From a virus, in IMG/VR virus record IMGVR_UViG_3300030102_000979, positions 1 to 31,716 of that record: 31,716 nucleotides of DNA. The stretch is one strand, 5' to 3'. Made by a program: the position numbers and the translations under genes. Positions 1 through 5,706 of this stretch are shown piece by piece (position 1 is the stretch's first letter; each line of letters starts with the position of its first letter). Below the pieces are notes generated by a model, which was given only the letters and a program-made list of their open reading frames with translations, was not told the DNA's origin and searched no databases.

Positions 1-221
1 GACCATTGTCCGGGATTACCCCCTTTTGATCCTGCTTTTATTCTATTAAATAAGTTTTTTCGCATGGTGGGCTTGGTATAGTTACCTGCTTTATTAACAG
101 TACTACCACCTTTGTTTAATTTAATAGCTGCTAAAGCTTTTGCTTGACCTGCATGGGTCTTACTAGCCTTTTTTAGCCCTTTTGTTACCTTTTTTATTGT
201 TGCTTTTGCTTTCGCTACCAT
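1..221 (-). CDS. Small basic phage protein, DUF5872-like (C-terminus cut by window edge)
   Basis: An open frame starts at an ATG at 221 on the minus strand, preceded by GAGGATAATC (a Shine-Dalgarno-like AGGA), and runs off the window after 73 codons. The product is rich in Lys, Ala and Gly. It has the stretches ASKTHAGQAKAL and IKAGSKGGNPGQW, which resemble a small domain (I believe DUF5872) found in marine phages and large algal viruses; that match is from memory. The function is unknown. Its first 59 nt overlap the end of the upstream gene in another frame, and both frames are lysine-rich there. The strong ribosome-binding site and family-like sequence support it as real. Confidence 0.72.
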   Translation of the reverse strand, partial: MVAKAKATIKKVTKGLKKASKTHAGQAKALAAIKLNKGGSTVNKAGNYTKPTMRKNLFNRIKAGSKGGNPGQW

Positions 222-894
222 GATTATCCTCATATAAATTATTGAACACCCTTTGGGTATCCCATACATACTCAGTTTCTTGTTTTGAATGAAAGATTCT
301 TTGGGAAGGTCTAAAGTCAGGTGCGCCTTCTCCTGTCTCAAACCATGCAGGGTGGGTCACTCTGACTCTATTATTAGGTAATGCCACAATATTTCCTGTA
401 TATTTACCTGCATCCATTAGTTCTAACACATGTGACTGCTTGTGCTGTGCAGGATCGTCAGCTATCTCACTGTTTGTATAGTCTACAGTAAAATAATATT
501 TAGCAGGGTAAAACTCACCGTCAACTTTTGCTATCCAAGGAGCAGGAGTAGCTCTGTTCAGTACGTATACGCTGTGATCGTGGGACATACAATCCCAAGG
601 TTGGGCGATATAAGGTGGCATCTCTTCAGCCCACTCGTCTACAGGAGTGTCTCCTACTAGGGCTGTTATGGGCATTCTTGCCCACATTGCACCACCGTGT
701 ACATTAGGCTCGTCAGTATCGTCTGTCTCGCAACCAGTGAAAATTACTTGAAAACTTAGTGATCTATTGGGCATTGATGTTACAGCTATAACCATACAAT
801 GCAAAAACTCACCATGATACTGACTAAAATTACAGGTATACTCTCGTCTTACCCATGCTTTAAAATACGGAATGTTACTTTGAAGAAATGACAT
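163..894 (-). CDS. Hypothetical protein, late operon, basic C-terminus
   Basis: A 243-residue protein that I do not recognise. It starts MSFLQSNIPYFKAW, has a mixed globular body with many aromatic residues (for example PAWFETGEG and QTEYVWDTQ), and ends in a Lys/Asn/Ser-rich tail of about 20 residues. There is no signal peptide or membrane segment. The start has GGAG about 10 nt upstream, and that GGAG lies in one arm of a 6-bp hairpin (904-922), which could modulate initiation. It follows the decapeptide-repeat gene and precedes the DUF5872-like gene, so it belongs to the minus-strand late operon. A virion or morphogenesis role is inferred only from position. Confidence 0.8.
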   Translation of the reverse strand: MSFLQSNIPYFKAWVRREYTCNFSQYHGEFLHCMVIAVTSMPNRSLSFQVIFTGCETDDTDEPNVHGGAMWARMPITALVGDTPVDEWAEEMPPYIAQPWDCMSHDHSVYVLNRATPAPWIAKVDGEFYPAKYYFTVDYTNSEIADDPAQHKQSHVLELMDAGKYTGNIVALPNNRVRVTHPAWFETGEGAPDFRPSQRIFHSKQETEYVWDTQRVFNNLYEDNHGSESKSNNKKGNKRAKKG

Positions 895-929
895 AATATA
901 TATACTCCATCGTTTGTGGAGTAATTATA

Positions 930-1466
930 CTATTTCTTTTTCTTTTTGTCAACCATACCGTACATTTTTCCTTTAGCCATGCCACCTACTTTATATTTAA
1001 CTGACATGCCACCCATTGCATAGCCCTTCTTCTTCATACCACCACGAGCCATACCTTTTTTCTTCATCATACCACCGTTCTTGGCATAACCCATTTTATT
1101 TCGCACAGAGGTGGGTAACTTCTTGAGTCCAGTTTGATTAGCTGCAGGTTTTTTTAGTCCCCCCATAGCCATACCCTTTTTCTTCATTCCTCCCATAGCC
1201 ATGCCTTTTTTCTTCATACCACCTTTAGCCATGCCTTTTTTCTTCATGCCGCCTTTAGCCATGCCCTTCTTTTTCATTTTACTAGCCATACCACCTTTAG
1301 CCATAAAGTCTGACATTTTTATATAGCCAGTTCGTAATCCTATTTCAGCAAGCTTAGCATTTGATATGTGTCCTACCTTACCTGCTCGTATTAATTTTTC
1401 AAGTTGTGATTTAGTTTTAATAAGTTCGGGTTTGATCTTATCGCTGCCACTCTTTTTTTCGCCCAT
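930..1466 (-). CDS. Basic Lys/Met/Gly decapeptide-repeat protein
   Basis: 178 residues, very basic. Residues 1-60 look like a small helical domain (QLEKLIRAGKVGHISNAKLA, then IGLRTGYIKMSDF). The rest is built from a decapeptide of the form KKKGMAxGGM: four tandem units at residues 65-104, two more at 135-154, and degenerate units around them, ending in VDKKKKK. Similar KKKGMA/GGM proteins occur in many marine phages without known function. Nucleic-acid binding is plausible from charge but is inference. The start has AAAGGAG upstream. It lies 5 nt after the 79-residue ORF and 35 nt before the 243-residue gene, in the same operon. Confidence 0.85.
   Translation of the reverse strand: MGEKKSGSDKIKPELIKTKSQLEKLIRAGKVGHISNAKLAEIGLRTGYIKMSDFMAKGGMASKMKKKGMAKGGMKKKGMAKGGMKKKGMAMGGMKKKGMAMGGLKKPAANQTGLKKLPTSVRNKMGYAKNGGMMKKKGMARGGMKKKGYAMGGMSVKYKVGGMAKGKMYGMVDKKKKK
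1005..1274 (-). repeat. Tandem 30-bp coding repeats (KKKGMAxGGM)
   Basis: Four head-to-tail 30-bp units at 1155-1274 and two at 1005-1064 encode the decapeptide array. The intervening segment (1065-1154) encodes non-repeat sequence with a degenerate MGYAKNGGM. The units are nearly identical in DNA, so copy number could change by slippage or unequal recombination. Confidence 0.85.
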
Positions 1467-1471
1467 AGCTG

Positions 1472-1705
1472 TTACTCCTTTTGTTGTAAGCTCTGCTCGC
1501 TACCGTCTGTCCATCCCTCTGCTCTCATGGCTCTTTCCACATGTTCCAATGAAAAAGGTCGCCCATAGTGGGCTTGAACTGCAGCCCTTACATAAAATAC
1601 ATCACTGTGGGGGATATGTAGCTTTTCTAAATTGTTACTGATTACGGCATCATAGAATGCTTCAATAACATTGTCTGTGTATAGTTTTACGGATTTTTTG
1701 CCCAT
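1472..1705 (-). CDS. Small hypothetical protein, first gene of minus-strand operon
   Basis: The product is 77 residues from the ATG at 1705 (MGKKSVKLYTDNV...). An in-frame TTG two codons upstream (1711) is possible but less likely. No clear Shine-Dalgarno precedes either start. It is mostly helical in appearance (EAFYDAVISNNLEKL, SLEHVERAMRAEGW), with no recognised family. It is the first gene after a strong minus-strand promoter (-10 at 1836-1841), with a leader of roughly 120 nt that contains a small A/T hairpin (1792-1806). The next gene starts 5 nt after its stop. Confidence 0.7.
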   Translation of the reverse strand: MGKKSVKLYTDNVIEAFYDAVISNNLEKLHIPHSDVFYVRAAVQAHYGRPFSLEHVERAMRAEGWTDGSEQSLQQKE

Positions 1706-1835
1706 TGTCAACGAATAAATTAAATAAATGTACGGAGGGGATACTATTACTATTAGTATATCTTAATTTTAGTAAACTGTTTTTTTAAAGAAAACTACTA
1801 TAGTTTAACTATGTCCCAGTTTTTGTTATACCATA

Positions 1836-1864
1836 ATTATAACATGCCCCACTGCAGCGGTCAA
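1836..1864 (-). promoter_or_regulatory. Sigma-70-type promoter for the minus-strand operon
   Basis: Read on the minus strand: TTGACC (1864-1859), exactly 17 bp, then a perfect TATAAT (1841-1836). Transcription would start near 1829 and run into the genes at 1705, 1466, 894 and 221. This is one of the two best promoter matches in the window. Confidence 0.8.
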
Positions 1865-1874
1865 TACTAATTAT

Positions 1875-1905
1875 TTGACACTCTTTATATACAATTACCT
1901 ATTGT
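1875..1905 (+). promoter_or_regulatory. Candidate plus-strand early promoter
   Basis: A perfect -35 TTGACA (1875-1880) is followed after 19 bp by TATTGT (4 of 6 matches). The spacing and -10 are suboptimal, so an activator or a phage factor may be needed. The -35 lies only 10 bp from the -35 of the minus promoter, forming the inverted repeat GTCAA-N10-TTGAC (1860-1879). Confidence 0.4.
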
Positions 1906-1970
1906 GGTTAACATCTAATTTTCCTGATCTGTGTATTTCTTCATGCATATATACGCCATACCCCCCACTG

Positions 1971-2035
1971 GCGCATGCCCACACACACCTGCCCTGCGTA
2001 TGTGCCTATCTGTGGCATGGTGTGAGTGTCTGCGC
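1971..2035 (+). other. GC-rich structured segment, possible leader RNA or ncRNA
   Basis: In an otherwise AT-rich region, 1960-2050 is GC-rich with CACACACA and GTGTG runs. It can fold: GCGCA (1971-1975) with TGCGC (2031-2035), ACACACACC (1981-1989) with GGTGTGAGT (2019-2027, one mismatch), and TGCC (1990-1993) with GGCA (2014-2017). The plus strand would be transcribed from the candidate promoter at 1875. The pairing is seen in the sequence; an RNA function is inference. The DNA could instead be a protein-binding or replication site. Confidence 0.4.
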
Positions 2036-2227
2036 TGTGTATCTGCACCATGATGCGAGCATAACCCATGAAATAAGGGATATCAGAAGGTCTAGAAACT
2101 GTTACTACATCAGTTGCACTCTAAAGAGAGTTTCAGAAGGTGGGTTTTTTGAAAATGAGTAGCAAAATGTCAAGCCTATGCATCATTTTTGCAACAGTTC
2201 TGCAATACCATATCCCCTCCAAAATCA

Positions 2228-2242
2228 TCCCGATGTCGGGGA
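2228..2242. repeat. Palindrome copy 1 (leader)
   Basis: TCCCGATGTCGGGGA followed by AAGTTCA. It lies in the untranslated leader, 148 nt before the first early start codon. It shares 22 identical bases with copy 2. Confidence 0.9.
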
Positions 2243-2293
2243 AAGTTCACCTCTAAAGAATAGACTTCAAAGAGGTGGCAAATCTTTCTCTCC

Positions 2294-2322
2294 TAGAGAG
2301 AGAAGCACTGTCAGGCTATACT
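2294..2322 (+). promoter_or_regulatory. Weak candidate promoter close to the first early gene
   Basis: TAGAGA (2294-2299), 17 bp, TATACT (2317-2322). The -10 is good (5 of 6) and the -35 moderate (4 of 6). A transcript from it would begin near 2330, just before the perfect hairpin at 2333. Confidence 0.3.
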
Positions 2323-2332
2323 TCTCCCTTTA

Positions 2333-2374
2333 TTTTTTTTTGAAGTTGATCTTTTGTGAAACTTCAAAAAAAAA
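2333..2374 (+). promoter_or_regulatory. Perfect 15-bp hairpin abutting the ribosome-binding site
   Basis: Nine T plus GAAGTT (2333-2347) pairs without mismatch with AACTTC plus nine A (2360-2374) across a 12-nt loop. The 3' foot is directly followed by GAAAGG (2375-2380), the Shine-Dalgarno of the gene at 2391. It is not a terminator in this orientation, because the hairpin is followed by GAAAGG and not a U-run. It could set mRNA stability or translation, or be an RNase III-type processing site. The function is inference. Confidence 0.75.
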
Positions 2375-2390
2375 GAAAGGTAGAAGTAAA

Positions 2391-3041
2391 ATGGAAAATT
2401 CAACTCAAACATCAACAACAGCAATCGTTCCCTTCATCTCATACGAACAGACAGCACATGCTGAGTTCGTGGAACTTCAAGCCATTGACCGTAAGGTCAA
2501 GTCAGCACAAAGGAAAGCGTTCAACCTAGAGGTTGTCATGGTCTACAACAAGGAGACTAAGCGTCAGTCTTTTGCTCACACTGGCTTGGCAATGCGAGGT
2601 GCAAAGCTGTACGAAGATGCCAAAGCATCTGGCGATAAAGAGATGACCAAAGCCATGAACGATAAGTTCAAGTCTCAGCGAATAGCTGAGTGGAGAGCTT
2701 ACAGAAACCTAGTTCTCTCAGGAGAACTTGAGGAGCTTTTCAACACAGAGATTCGCAAGACCAAGCAAGGCAAGGCTATCACTAGTGTAGGCTACTTGCT
2801 CAAGCTTGTGAAGAAAGCACAAGCATCACTATCTGCTAAAGCAGAGCAGTCAGCTACTGACGATACTGCTAAAGCAGAAACTCCCGATGTCGGGGAAAGT
2901 TCATCTGAGCCACAAACAGAAGTGGTATCAGTCCCACAGACTGAAGAGGACTTTGTAGCTCTTATGATCGAGAGAGGTCTTGATCTGAACAAAGTAGTCG
3001 AGATCATCTTTGATCTTGACAAGCAATCAAAGGTAGCTTAA
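2391..3041 (+). CDS. First early gene, hypothetical, palindrome inserted in frame
   Basis: 216 residues from the ATG at 2391 with GAAAGG 11 nt upstream. The frame is open back to 2178, but that extension runs through the leader hairpins and lacks a good ribosome site. The N-terminal 145 residues are helical and charged (LQAIDRKVKSAQRKAF, WRAYRNLVLSGELEELF). Then comes a linker rich in Ala, Glu and Ser that contains TPDVGESS, encoded by palindrome copy 2, and a short acidic helix (FVALMIERGLDLNKVVEIIF) follows. No family recognised. As the first gene after the control region it may be an early host-takeover protein, by position only. Confidence 0.85.
   Translation: MENSTQTSTTAIVPFISYEQTAHAEFVELQAIDRKVKSAQRKAFNLEVVMVYNKETKRQSFAHTGLAMRGAKLYEDAKASGDKEMTKAMNDKFKSQRIAEWRAYRNLVLSGELEELFNTEIRKTKQGKAITSVGYLLKLVKKAQASLSAKAEQSATDDTAKAETPDVGESSSEPQTEVVSVPQTEEDFVALMIERGLDLNKVVEIIFDLDKQSKVA
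2882..2896. repeat. Palindrome copy 2 (inside first early gene)
   Basis: TCCCGATGTCGGGGA read in frame as PDVG within the linker of the 216-residue protein. Just upstream is the self-complementary TCTGCTAAAGCAGA, repeated in part at about 2868. Confidence 0.9.
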
Positions 3042-3051
3042 GTCTACCTTT
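3029..3051 (+). promoter_or_regulatory. Stop-codon hairpin before palindrome copy 3
   Basis: AAAGGTAG (3029-3036) pairs perfectly with CTACCTTT (3044-3051), with the TAA stop of the preceding gene in the 7-nt loop. It ends 5 nt before the palindrome. No U-run follows. Confidence 0.6.
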
Positions 3052-3056
3052 ACATC

Positions 3057-3071
3057 TCCCGATGTCGGGGA
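3057..3071. repeat. Palindrome copy 3 (gap 3042-3107)
   Basis: TCCCGATGTCGGGGA followed by AA, located 36 nt before the next start codon, in the first of four early intergenic gaps. Confidence 0.9.
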
Positions 3072-3107
3072 AACTTGGCATCGGGTAAAACAGAAAGGAT
3101 TTACACA

Positions 3108-3185
3108 ATGGAAATACTAATCGTACTCACATTATTCGCAGTATCAACTGCGTATTGCTACTGGCTAAGTGGAGGTTTTAAATGA
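3108..3185 (+). CDS. 25-residue membrane micropeptide
   Basis: MEILIVLTLFAVSTAY then CYWLSGGFK: one hydrophobic helix with a short polar tail. The ATG at 3108 has AGAAAGGA about 8 nt upstream, and the TGA overlaps the ATG of the next gene (ATGA), implying translational coupling. The ribosome site, coupling and clean membrane-helix composition argue that it is translated. Function unknown. Confidence 0.65.
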   Translation: MEILIVLTLFAVSTAYCYWLSGGFK

Positions 3186-3388
3186 GAATATTTTTTTACA
3201 GATTGTCACAGCTAGGCTTATCAATACTAGCGTACACTTGCATGATGATATGCTACTGGTCTATGGAAAGCACCAAGATTGCAGACTTTGGTCACAACAC
3301 GACTGACGTGGTTATGTTTGTCTGGATGTGCATCTTTGGAGTGATTATGCTCTTCTTCTTGTTGGCTGTAGCCGTCAGCCAAGATTAA
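3182..3388 (+). CDS. Small two-helix membrane protein
   Basis: 68 residues with two hydrophobic segments (about 10-27, LGLSILAYTCMMICYW; about 43-65, VVMFVWMCIFGVIMLFFLLAV) separated by a polar loop with an NTT. GGAGG lies 7 nt upstream and the start overlaps the stop of the 25-residue ORF. The two membrane peptides form one short transcription unit bounded by hairpin-plus-palindrome gaps on both sides. A holin-like or superinfection-exclusion role is possible but unsupported. Confidence 0.8.
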   Translation: MRIFFYRLSQLGLSILAYTCMMICYWSMESTKIADFGHNTTDVVMFVWMCIFGVIMLFFLLAVAVSQD

Positions 3389-3391
3389 GCT

Positions 3392-3449
3392 ATCTATATA
3401 TTTTAAACCCTTGAGTTCTTACGAAAGGGTATTAAAATAATATATAGAT
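3392..3449 (+). promoter_or_regulatory. Long A/T hairpin before palindrome copy 4
   Basis: Three helices stack: ATCTATATA (3392-3400) with TATATAGAT (3441-3449), TTTTAA (3401-3406) with TTAAAA (3432-3437), and ACCCTT (3407-3412) with AAGGGT (3425-3430). There is a 3-nt bulge and a 1-nt bulge. It begins 3 nt after the upstream stop and ends 9 nt before the palindrome. Confidence 0.7.
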
Positions 3450-3458
3450 TAACTAAAG

Positions 3459-3473
3459 CCCCGATGTCGGGGA
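3459..3473. repeat. Palindrome copy 4 (gap 3389-3492)
   Basis: CCCCGATGTCGGGGA followed by AAA, 19 nt before the next ATG and just ahead of its Shine-Dalgarno. Confidence 0.9.
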
Positions 3474-3492
3474 AAACTTGAAAGGTAAAAAC

Positions 3493-3678
3493 ATGGAAAA
3501 ATTTTCTTTTGATGAGGTCACACACCTCTCTGATGCTGTATGTGACAAGCTTGACTGGATGGTGCAGAATGATAAACAGCACACAACAAGGTACAAAGCT
3601 TTCATAGACTTGAGGGACAAACTTGCGTTTATTTCTATGGCTATGTACGAAAGCGAAGAAGAAACTAAAGGAGAATAA
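3493..3678 (+). CDS. Small hypothetical early protein
   Basis: 61 residues from the ATG at 3493 (MEKFSFDEVTHLSDAV...), with AAAGG 7 nt upstream. An in-frame TTG at 3478 is less likely. It is mostly helical and acidic at the C-terminus (ESEEETKGE). No recognised domain. First gene of the 3493-5287 subcluster. Confidence 0.75.
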   Translation: MEKFSFDEVTHLSDAVCDKLDWMVQNDKQHTTRYKAFIDLRDKLAFISMAMYESEEETKGE

Positions 3679-3681
3679 CTA

Positions 3682-3819
3682 ATGCAAAGCAATGGAAACT
3701 TTGAGAAGTTTAGAAAAAGTCCCGATGTCGGGAAAAAAGATAGACGCAGAAACAACCCAGTTCTCATGGAACGTAGGGTAACACGTAGACAAAAGCTCAA
3801 GCAGAAAGGTGTAGCATAA
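3682..3819 (+). CDS. 45-residue basic protein containing palindrome copy 5
   Basis: MQSNGNFEKFRK, then SPDVGKK encoded by the palindrome, then a very basic tail (DRRRNN, ERRVTRRQKLKQ). AAAGGAG lies 8 nt before the ATG, and the stop overlaps the next start (TAATG). The charge suggests nucleic-acid binding; that is inference. The in-frame palindrome splits an otherwise continuous basic peptide. Confidence 0.7.
   Translation: MQSNGNFEKFRKSPDVGKKDRRRNNPVLMERRVTRRQKLKQKGVA
3720..3733. repeat. Palindrome copy 5 (inside 45-residue ORF)
   Basis: TCCCGATGTCGGGA followed by AAAAA. It has three G on the right rather than four, and is read in frame as PDVG. Confidence 0.9.
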
Positions 3820-3974
3820 TGAAAGTTGCAGACTTACTTGAATTATTACAAGGTTTAAATGAAGATGACCATGTCTTTGTAAAGACTAGGCATGGCATAG
3901 AGGAAGTTGTAAATGTATCGTCTTCAGATGATGCAGACTACAGAGAAACATACATAGAAACATATGAGGAGTAG
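3819..3974 (+). CDS. 51-residue acidic hypothetical protein
   Basis: MKVADLLELLQGLNEDDHVF followed by VKTRHGIEEVVNV and an acidic tail (SSDDADYRETYIETYEE). It starts within TAATG after the basic 45-residue ORF, with AAGG upstream. The LLELLQ...DDHVFV pattern resembles small single-domain phage proteins with a helix followed by a beta hairpin. Function unknown. Confidence 0.7.
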   Translation: MKVADLLELLQGLNEDDHVFVKTRHGIEEVVNVSSSDDADYRETYIETYEE

Positions 3975-3978
3975 CATA

Positions 3979-4152
3979 ATGCAAGTAGGTGACAGAATAA
4001 AAGTTATTGATCAGGAGATCTATGGCAAGATAGTAGAGTTGCACTCAACAGAGGTTGTCATAGCTGACGAAGATGCACAGACATGGGACGAAGTAGCAGG
4101 TGTATGGGACAACAGACTGTGCTTTAAACTAACAGAAGTAGAGAGAATATAA
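3979..4152 (+). CDS. 57-residue small beta-rich protein
   Basis: The preferred start is the ATG at 3979 (MQVGDRIKVIDQEIYGKIVEL), with AGGAG 7 nt upstream; the ATG at 3964 lies inside the previous gene. The pattern VGDRIKVID...YGKIVELHSTEVVIADED suggests an SH3-like small barrel (KOW-like), as in many phage regulators; this is inference. It ends in TAATG with the next gene. Confidence 0.7.
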   Translation: MQVGDRIKVIDQEIYGKIVELHSTEVVIADEDAQTWDEVAGVWDNRLCFKLTEVERI

Positions 4153-4895
4153 TGGCTAAACAAGGTGTAATACTATTCGAAGGTGCTAGTGGACTTGATG
4201 GCAAACCTACAGTTGTGATCGCTATCAAAGACACAAGCAATCGTAAGACTGGTGGCATGGTGCAGACGTTCATCATGAGGTCGGACATTGACCCGATCAC
4301 AGCAAGTCGTACAGGTGAGGACTACTCTGTCTGTGGTGACTGTATCCACAGAGGTAAGGCTAACCCTAACAAGAAGTCGGGTGGTGCAGATGACAGGACA
4401 TGCTACGTAATGTTGCTCATGCTTCTGTCCATATACAAGGCATACAACAGAGGAGCTTATGTCAAGCTACAAGCTGACCAGATACCAGACTGGTTCGAAG
4501 ATGAGCTTGTCAGACTTGGCTCTTATGGTGACCCGATGGCTGTTCCGTCTTGGCTATGGGACGATGTACTTTCCAAAGCAAGAGGTCATACTGGCTATGG
4601 ACATCAGTTTGGTGTCAAGGGTGCAGACGTTAGACCTGACCTGTGCATGATATCTGTGGACAACGTGGCTCAAGCCAAGCATCAATGGTCGCTAGGCAAC
4701 AGGACTTTCAGAGTGGGTAACTCTGTCGATGACATGGTGCAAGGCAAAGAGATACTCTGTCCTGCATCAGACGAAGCAGGTAAGCGTACAACCTGTGACA
4801 AGTGTAAGCTATGTTCAGGCAATCAGATACAGGCGAAGTCTGTCTTCATTCCTGTTCATGGCAATGGCAAAAACAACTATAGAAAGGTAGCATAA
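4152..4895 (+). CDS. Conserved cysteine-rich phage protein, unknown function
   Basis: 247 residues. I recognise the overall pattern as a conserved family found in phages and bacterial mobile elements: TGGMVQTFIMRSDIDP near the N-terminus, CGDC (about 61-64), RTCYV, RGAYV, RLGSYGDP, TGYGHQF, then LCPASDEAG with CDKCKLC near the C-terminus, ending IPVHGNGKNN. The conserved Cys clusters suggest bound zinc or an Fe-S cluster, but no activity is known to me. Start and stop are both TAATG overlaps, so it is coupled to its neighbours. Confidence 0.85.
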   Translation: MAKQGVILFEGASGLDGKPTVVIAIKDTSNRKTGGMVQTFIMRSDIDPITASRTGEDYSVCGDCIHRGKANPNKKSGGADDRTCYVMLLMLLSIYKAYNRGAYVKLQADQIPDWFEDELVRLGSYGDPMAVPSWLWDDVLSKARGHTGYGHQFGVKGADVRPDLCMISVDNVAQAKHQWSLGNRTFRVGNSVDDMVQGKEILCPASDEAGKRTTCDKCKLCSGNQIQAKSVFIPVHGNGKNNYRKVA

Positions 4896-5287
4896 TGTTT
4901 GACCAATTCGTAAGAGCATATTGGAATATTCACAAGGGTATGTATTCCGTACAGGACTACAAGACTAGCCGTGTGATTGACCGAACCAATGACGTGTTTC
5001 TTATCAACCCTAACTTTGTCGTAAGACAGGGTGGACGTAAGCGTGTCATTGAAGAGGGCAAAAAGAATGTCCATGCCTTTGCCGTAGGGTATAGACCTAG
5101 CAAGTTTACGGCTGAAGAGTATGATGTGTATTACATCTCAGGTAAGACGTGGAGAGATGTGACATACAATCCATACAAATACACCACCTTTGTCTGGACG
5201 GACACTGGTGAGCCTGTGGGAAATGACATGACTATGGTCAAGCTCACAACCAAAGAGGGCAGACCTCTTATTAAAGCATACAGTTAA
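4895..5287 (+). CDS. Hypothetical early protein
   Basis: 130 residues (MFDQFVRAYWNIHKG...). The middle has a VIEEGKKNVHAFAVGYR stretch, and the C-terminus is beta-like with many Tyr and Thr. No recognised family. It is the last gene of the 3493-5287 subcluster, and its TAA lies inside the 5' arm of the hairpin at 5281-5326. Confidence 0.8.
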   Translation: MFDQFVRAYWNIHKGMYSVQDYKTSRVIDRTNDVFLINPNFVVRQGGRKRVIEEGKKNVHAFAVGYRPSKFTAEEYDVYYISGKTWRDVTYNPYKYTTFVWTDTGEPVGNDMTMVKLTTKEGRPLIKAYS

Positions 5288-5326
5288 TATTATACTTGAA
5301 ATACTTATGAAAGTATAATATAACTG
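5281..5326 (+). promoter_or_regulatory. Stop-codon hairpin before palindrome copy 6
   Basis: CAGTTA (5281-5286) pairs with TAACTG (5321-5326), and TATTATACTT (5288-5297) with AAGTATAATA (5311-5320). There is one bulged A and a 13-nt loop: 16 bp in all. It includes the upstream stop codon and has no U-run. Confidence 0.7.
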
Positions 5327-5347
5327 TACTACATAAACCAACAGAGT

Positions 5348-5362
5348 TCCCGATGTCGGGGA
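5348..5362. repeat. Palindrome copy 6 (gap 5288-5389)
   Basis: TCCCGATGTCGGGGA followed by TTCGC, the only copy without an A-tract. It lies 27 nt before the next ATG. Confidence 0.9.
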
Positions 5363-5389
5363 TTCGCTAACACAGAAAGGAGCATTCAC

Positions 5390-5704
5390 ATGCTTACATT
5401 TAACTTTGACAACTTGCCAAAAGGCACAAAAATATCAGGTGGTTTCACCTTCTTAAAAATAATCGCTACGGCTATCAAGCTGAAGCTACAGGGTCACAAG
5501 CCTGTGATCTACAGGGATGACAACATCCAAGAGACTGGGTGGTTCATCCGTAAGGGTACTGGTGGCATATCAGGTGAGCCTTTGGTTCGCTTGAACTTTG
5601 GCAAGTCTTACTCTTCCTTCCATGCCTATGACAGGAAAGGCAAGCGAAGAGTGGCAAGCTATGTGCCTATCAAGTCCTTCCTCATCCAGAAGAAGGTAGC
5701 CTAA
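5390..5704 (+). CDS. Hypothetical early protein
   Basis: 104 residues, basic (MLTFNFDNLPKGTK..., IKLKLQGHKPVIY, ending KSFLIQKKVA). The ATG at 5390 has AGAAAGGAG upstream. No known domain. It opens the longest early subcluster (5390-9329). Confidence 0.8.
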   Translation: MLTFNFDNLPKGTKISGGFTFLKIIATAIKLKLQGHKPVIYRDDNIQETGWFIRKGTGGISGEPLVRLNFGKSYSSFHAYDRKGKRRVASYVPIKSFLIQKKVA

Positions 5705-5706
5705 CC

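Larger units (their letters stand above)
1712..2390. other. Divergent control region, no convincing gene
   Basis: About 680 bp separates the minus-strand operon from the plus-strand early genes. It contains a consensus minus promoter (1836-1864), a plus-strand TTGACA (1875-1880), a GC-rich foldable segment (1971-2035), a direct repeat TCAGAAGGT (at about 2083 and 2136), palindrome copy 1 (2228-2242), two hairpins (CACCTCT/AGAGGTG arms at 2249-2278; TTCTCTC/GAGAGAA arms near 2285-2303), and a perfect 15-bp hairpin (2333-2374). A 95-codon frame at 1875-2162 is probably not a gene: it has no ribosome-binding site and an odd Cys/His/Tyr composition that follows from the CA/TG-rich DNA. Confidence 0.75.

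Noticed and set aside
163-221. Programmed frameshift joining the 243-residue and DUF5872-like genes
   Set aside because: An A-AAA-AAG string is present, but the frame change needed is +1, not -1, and the downstream gene has its own strong ribosome site.
1875-2162. 95-codon open frame in the control region
   Set aside because: No ribosome-binding site, strange Cys/His/Tyr composition from CA/TG-rich DNA, and it overlaps the foldable segment and promoter region.
2178-2390. N-terminal extension of the first early gene
   Set aside because: The frame is open from 2178, but it runs through hairpins and a low-quality leader; the ATG at 2391 has a good Shine-Dalgarno and a natural protein start.
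3029-5326. Early gap hairpins as rho-independent terminators
   Set aside because: None is followed by a U-run on the plus strand, and stems are mostly A/T; the minus strand has no genes there to terminate.
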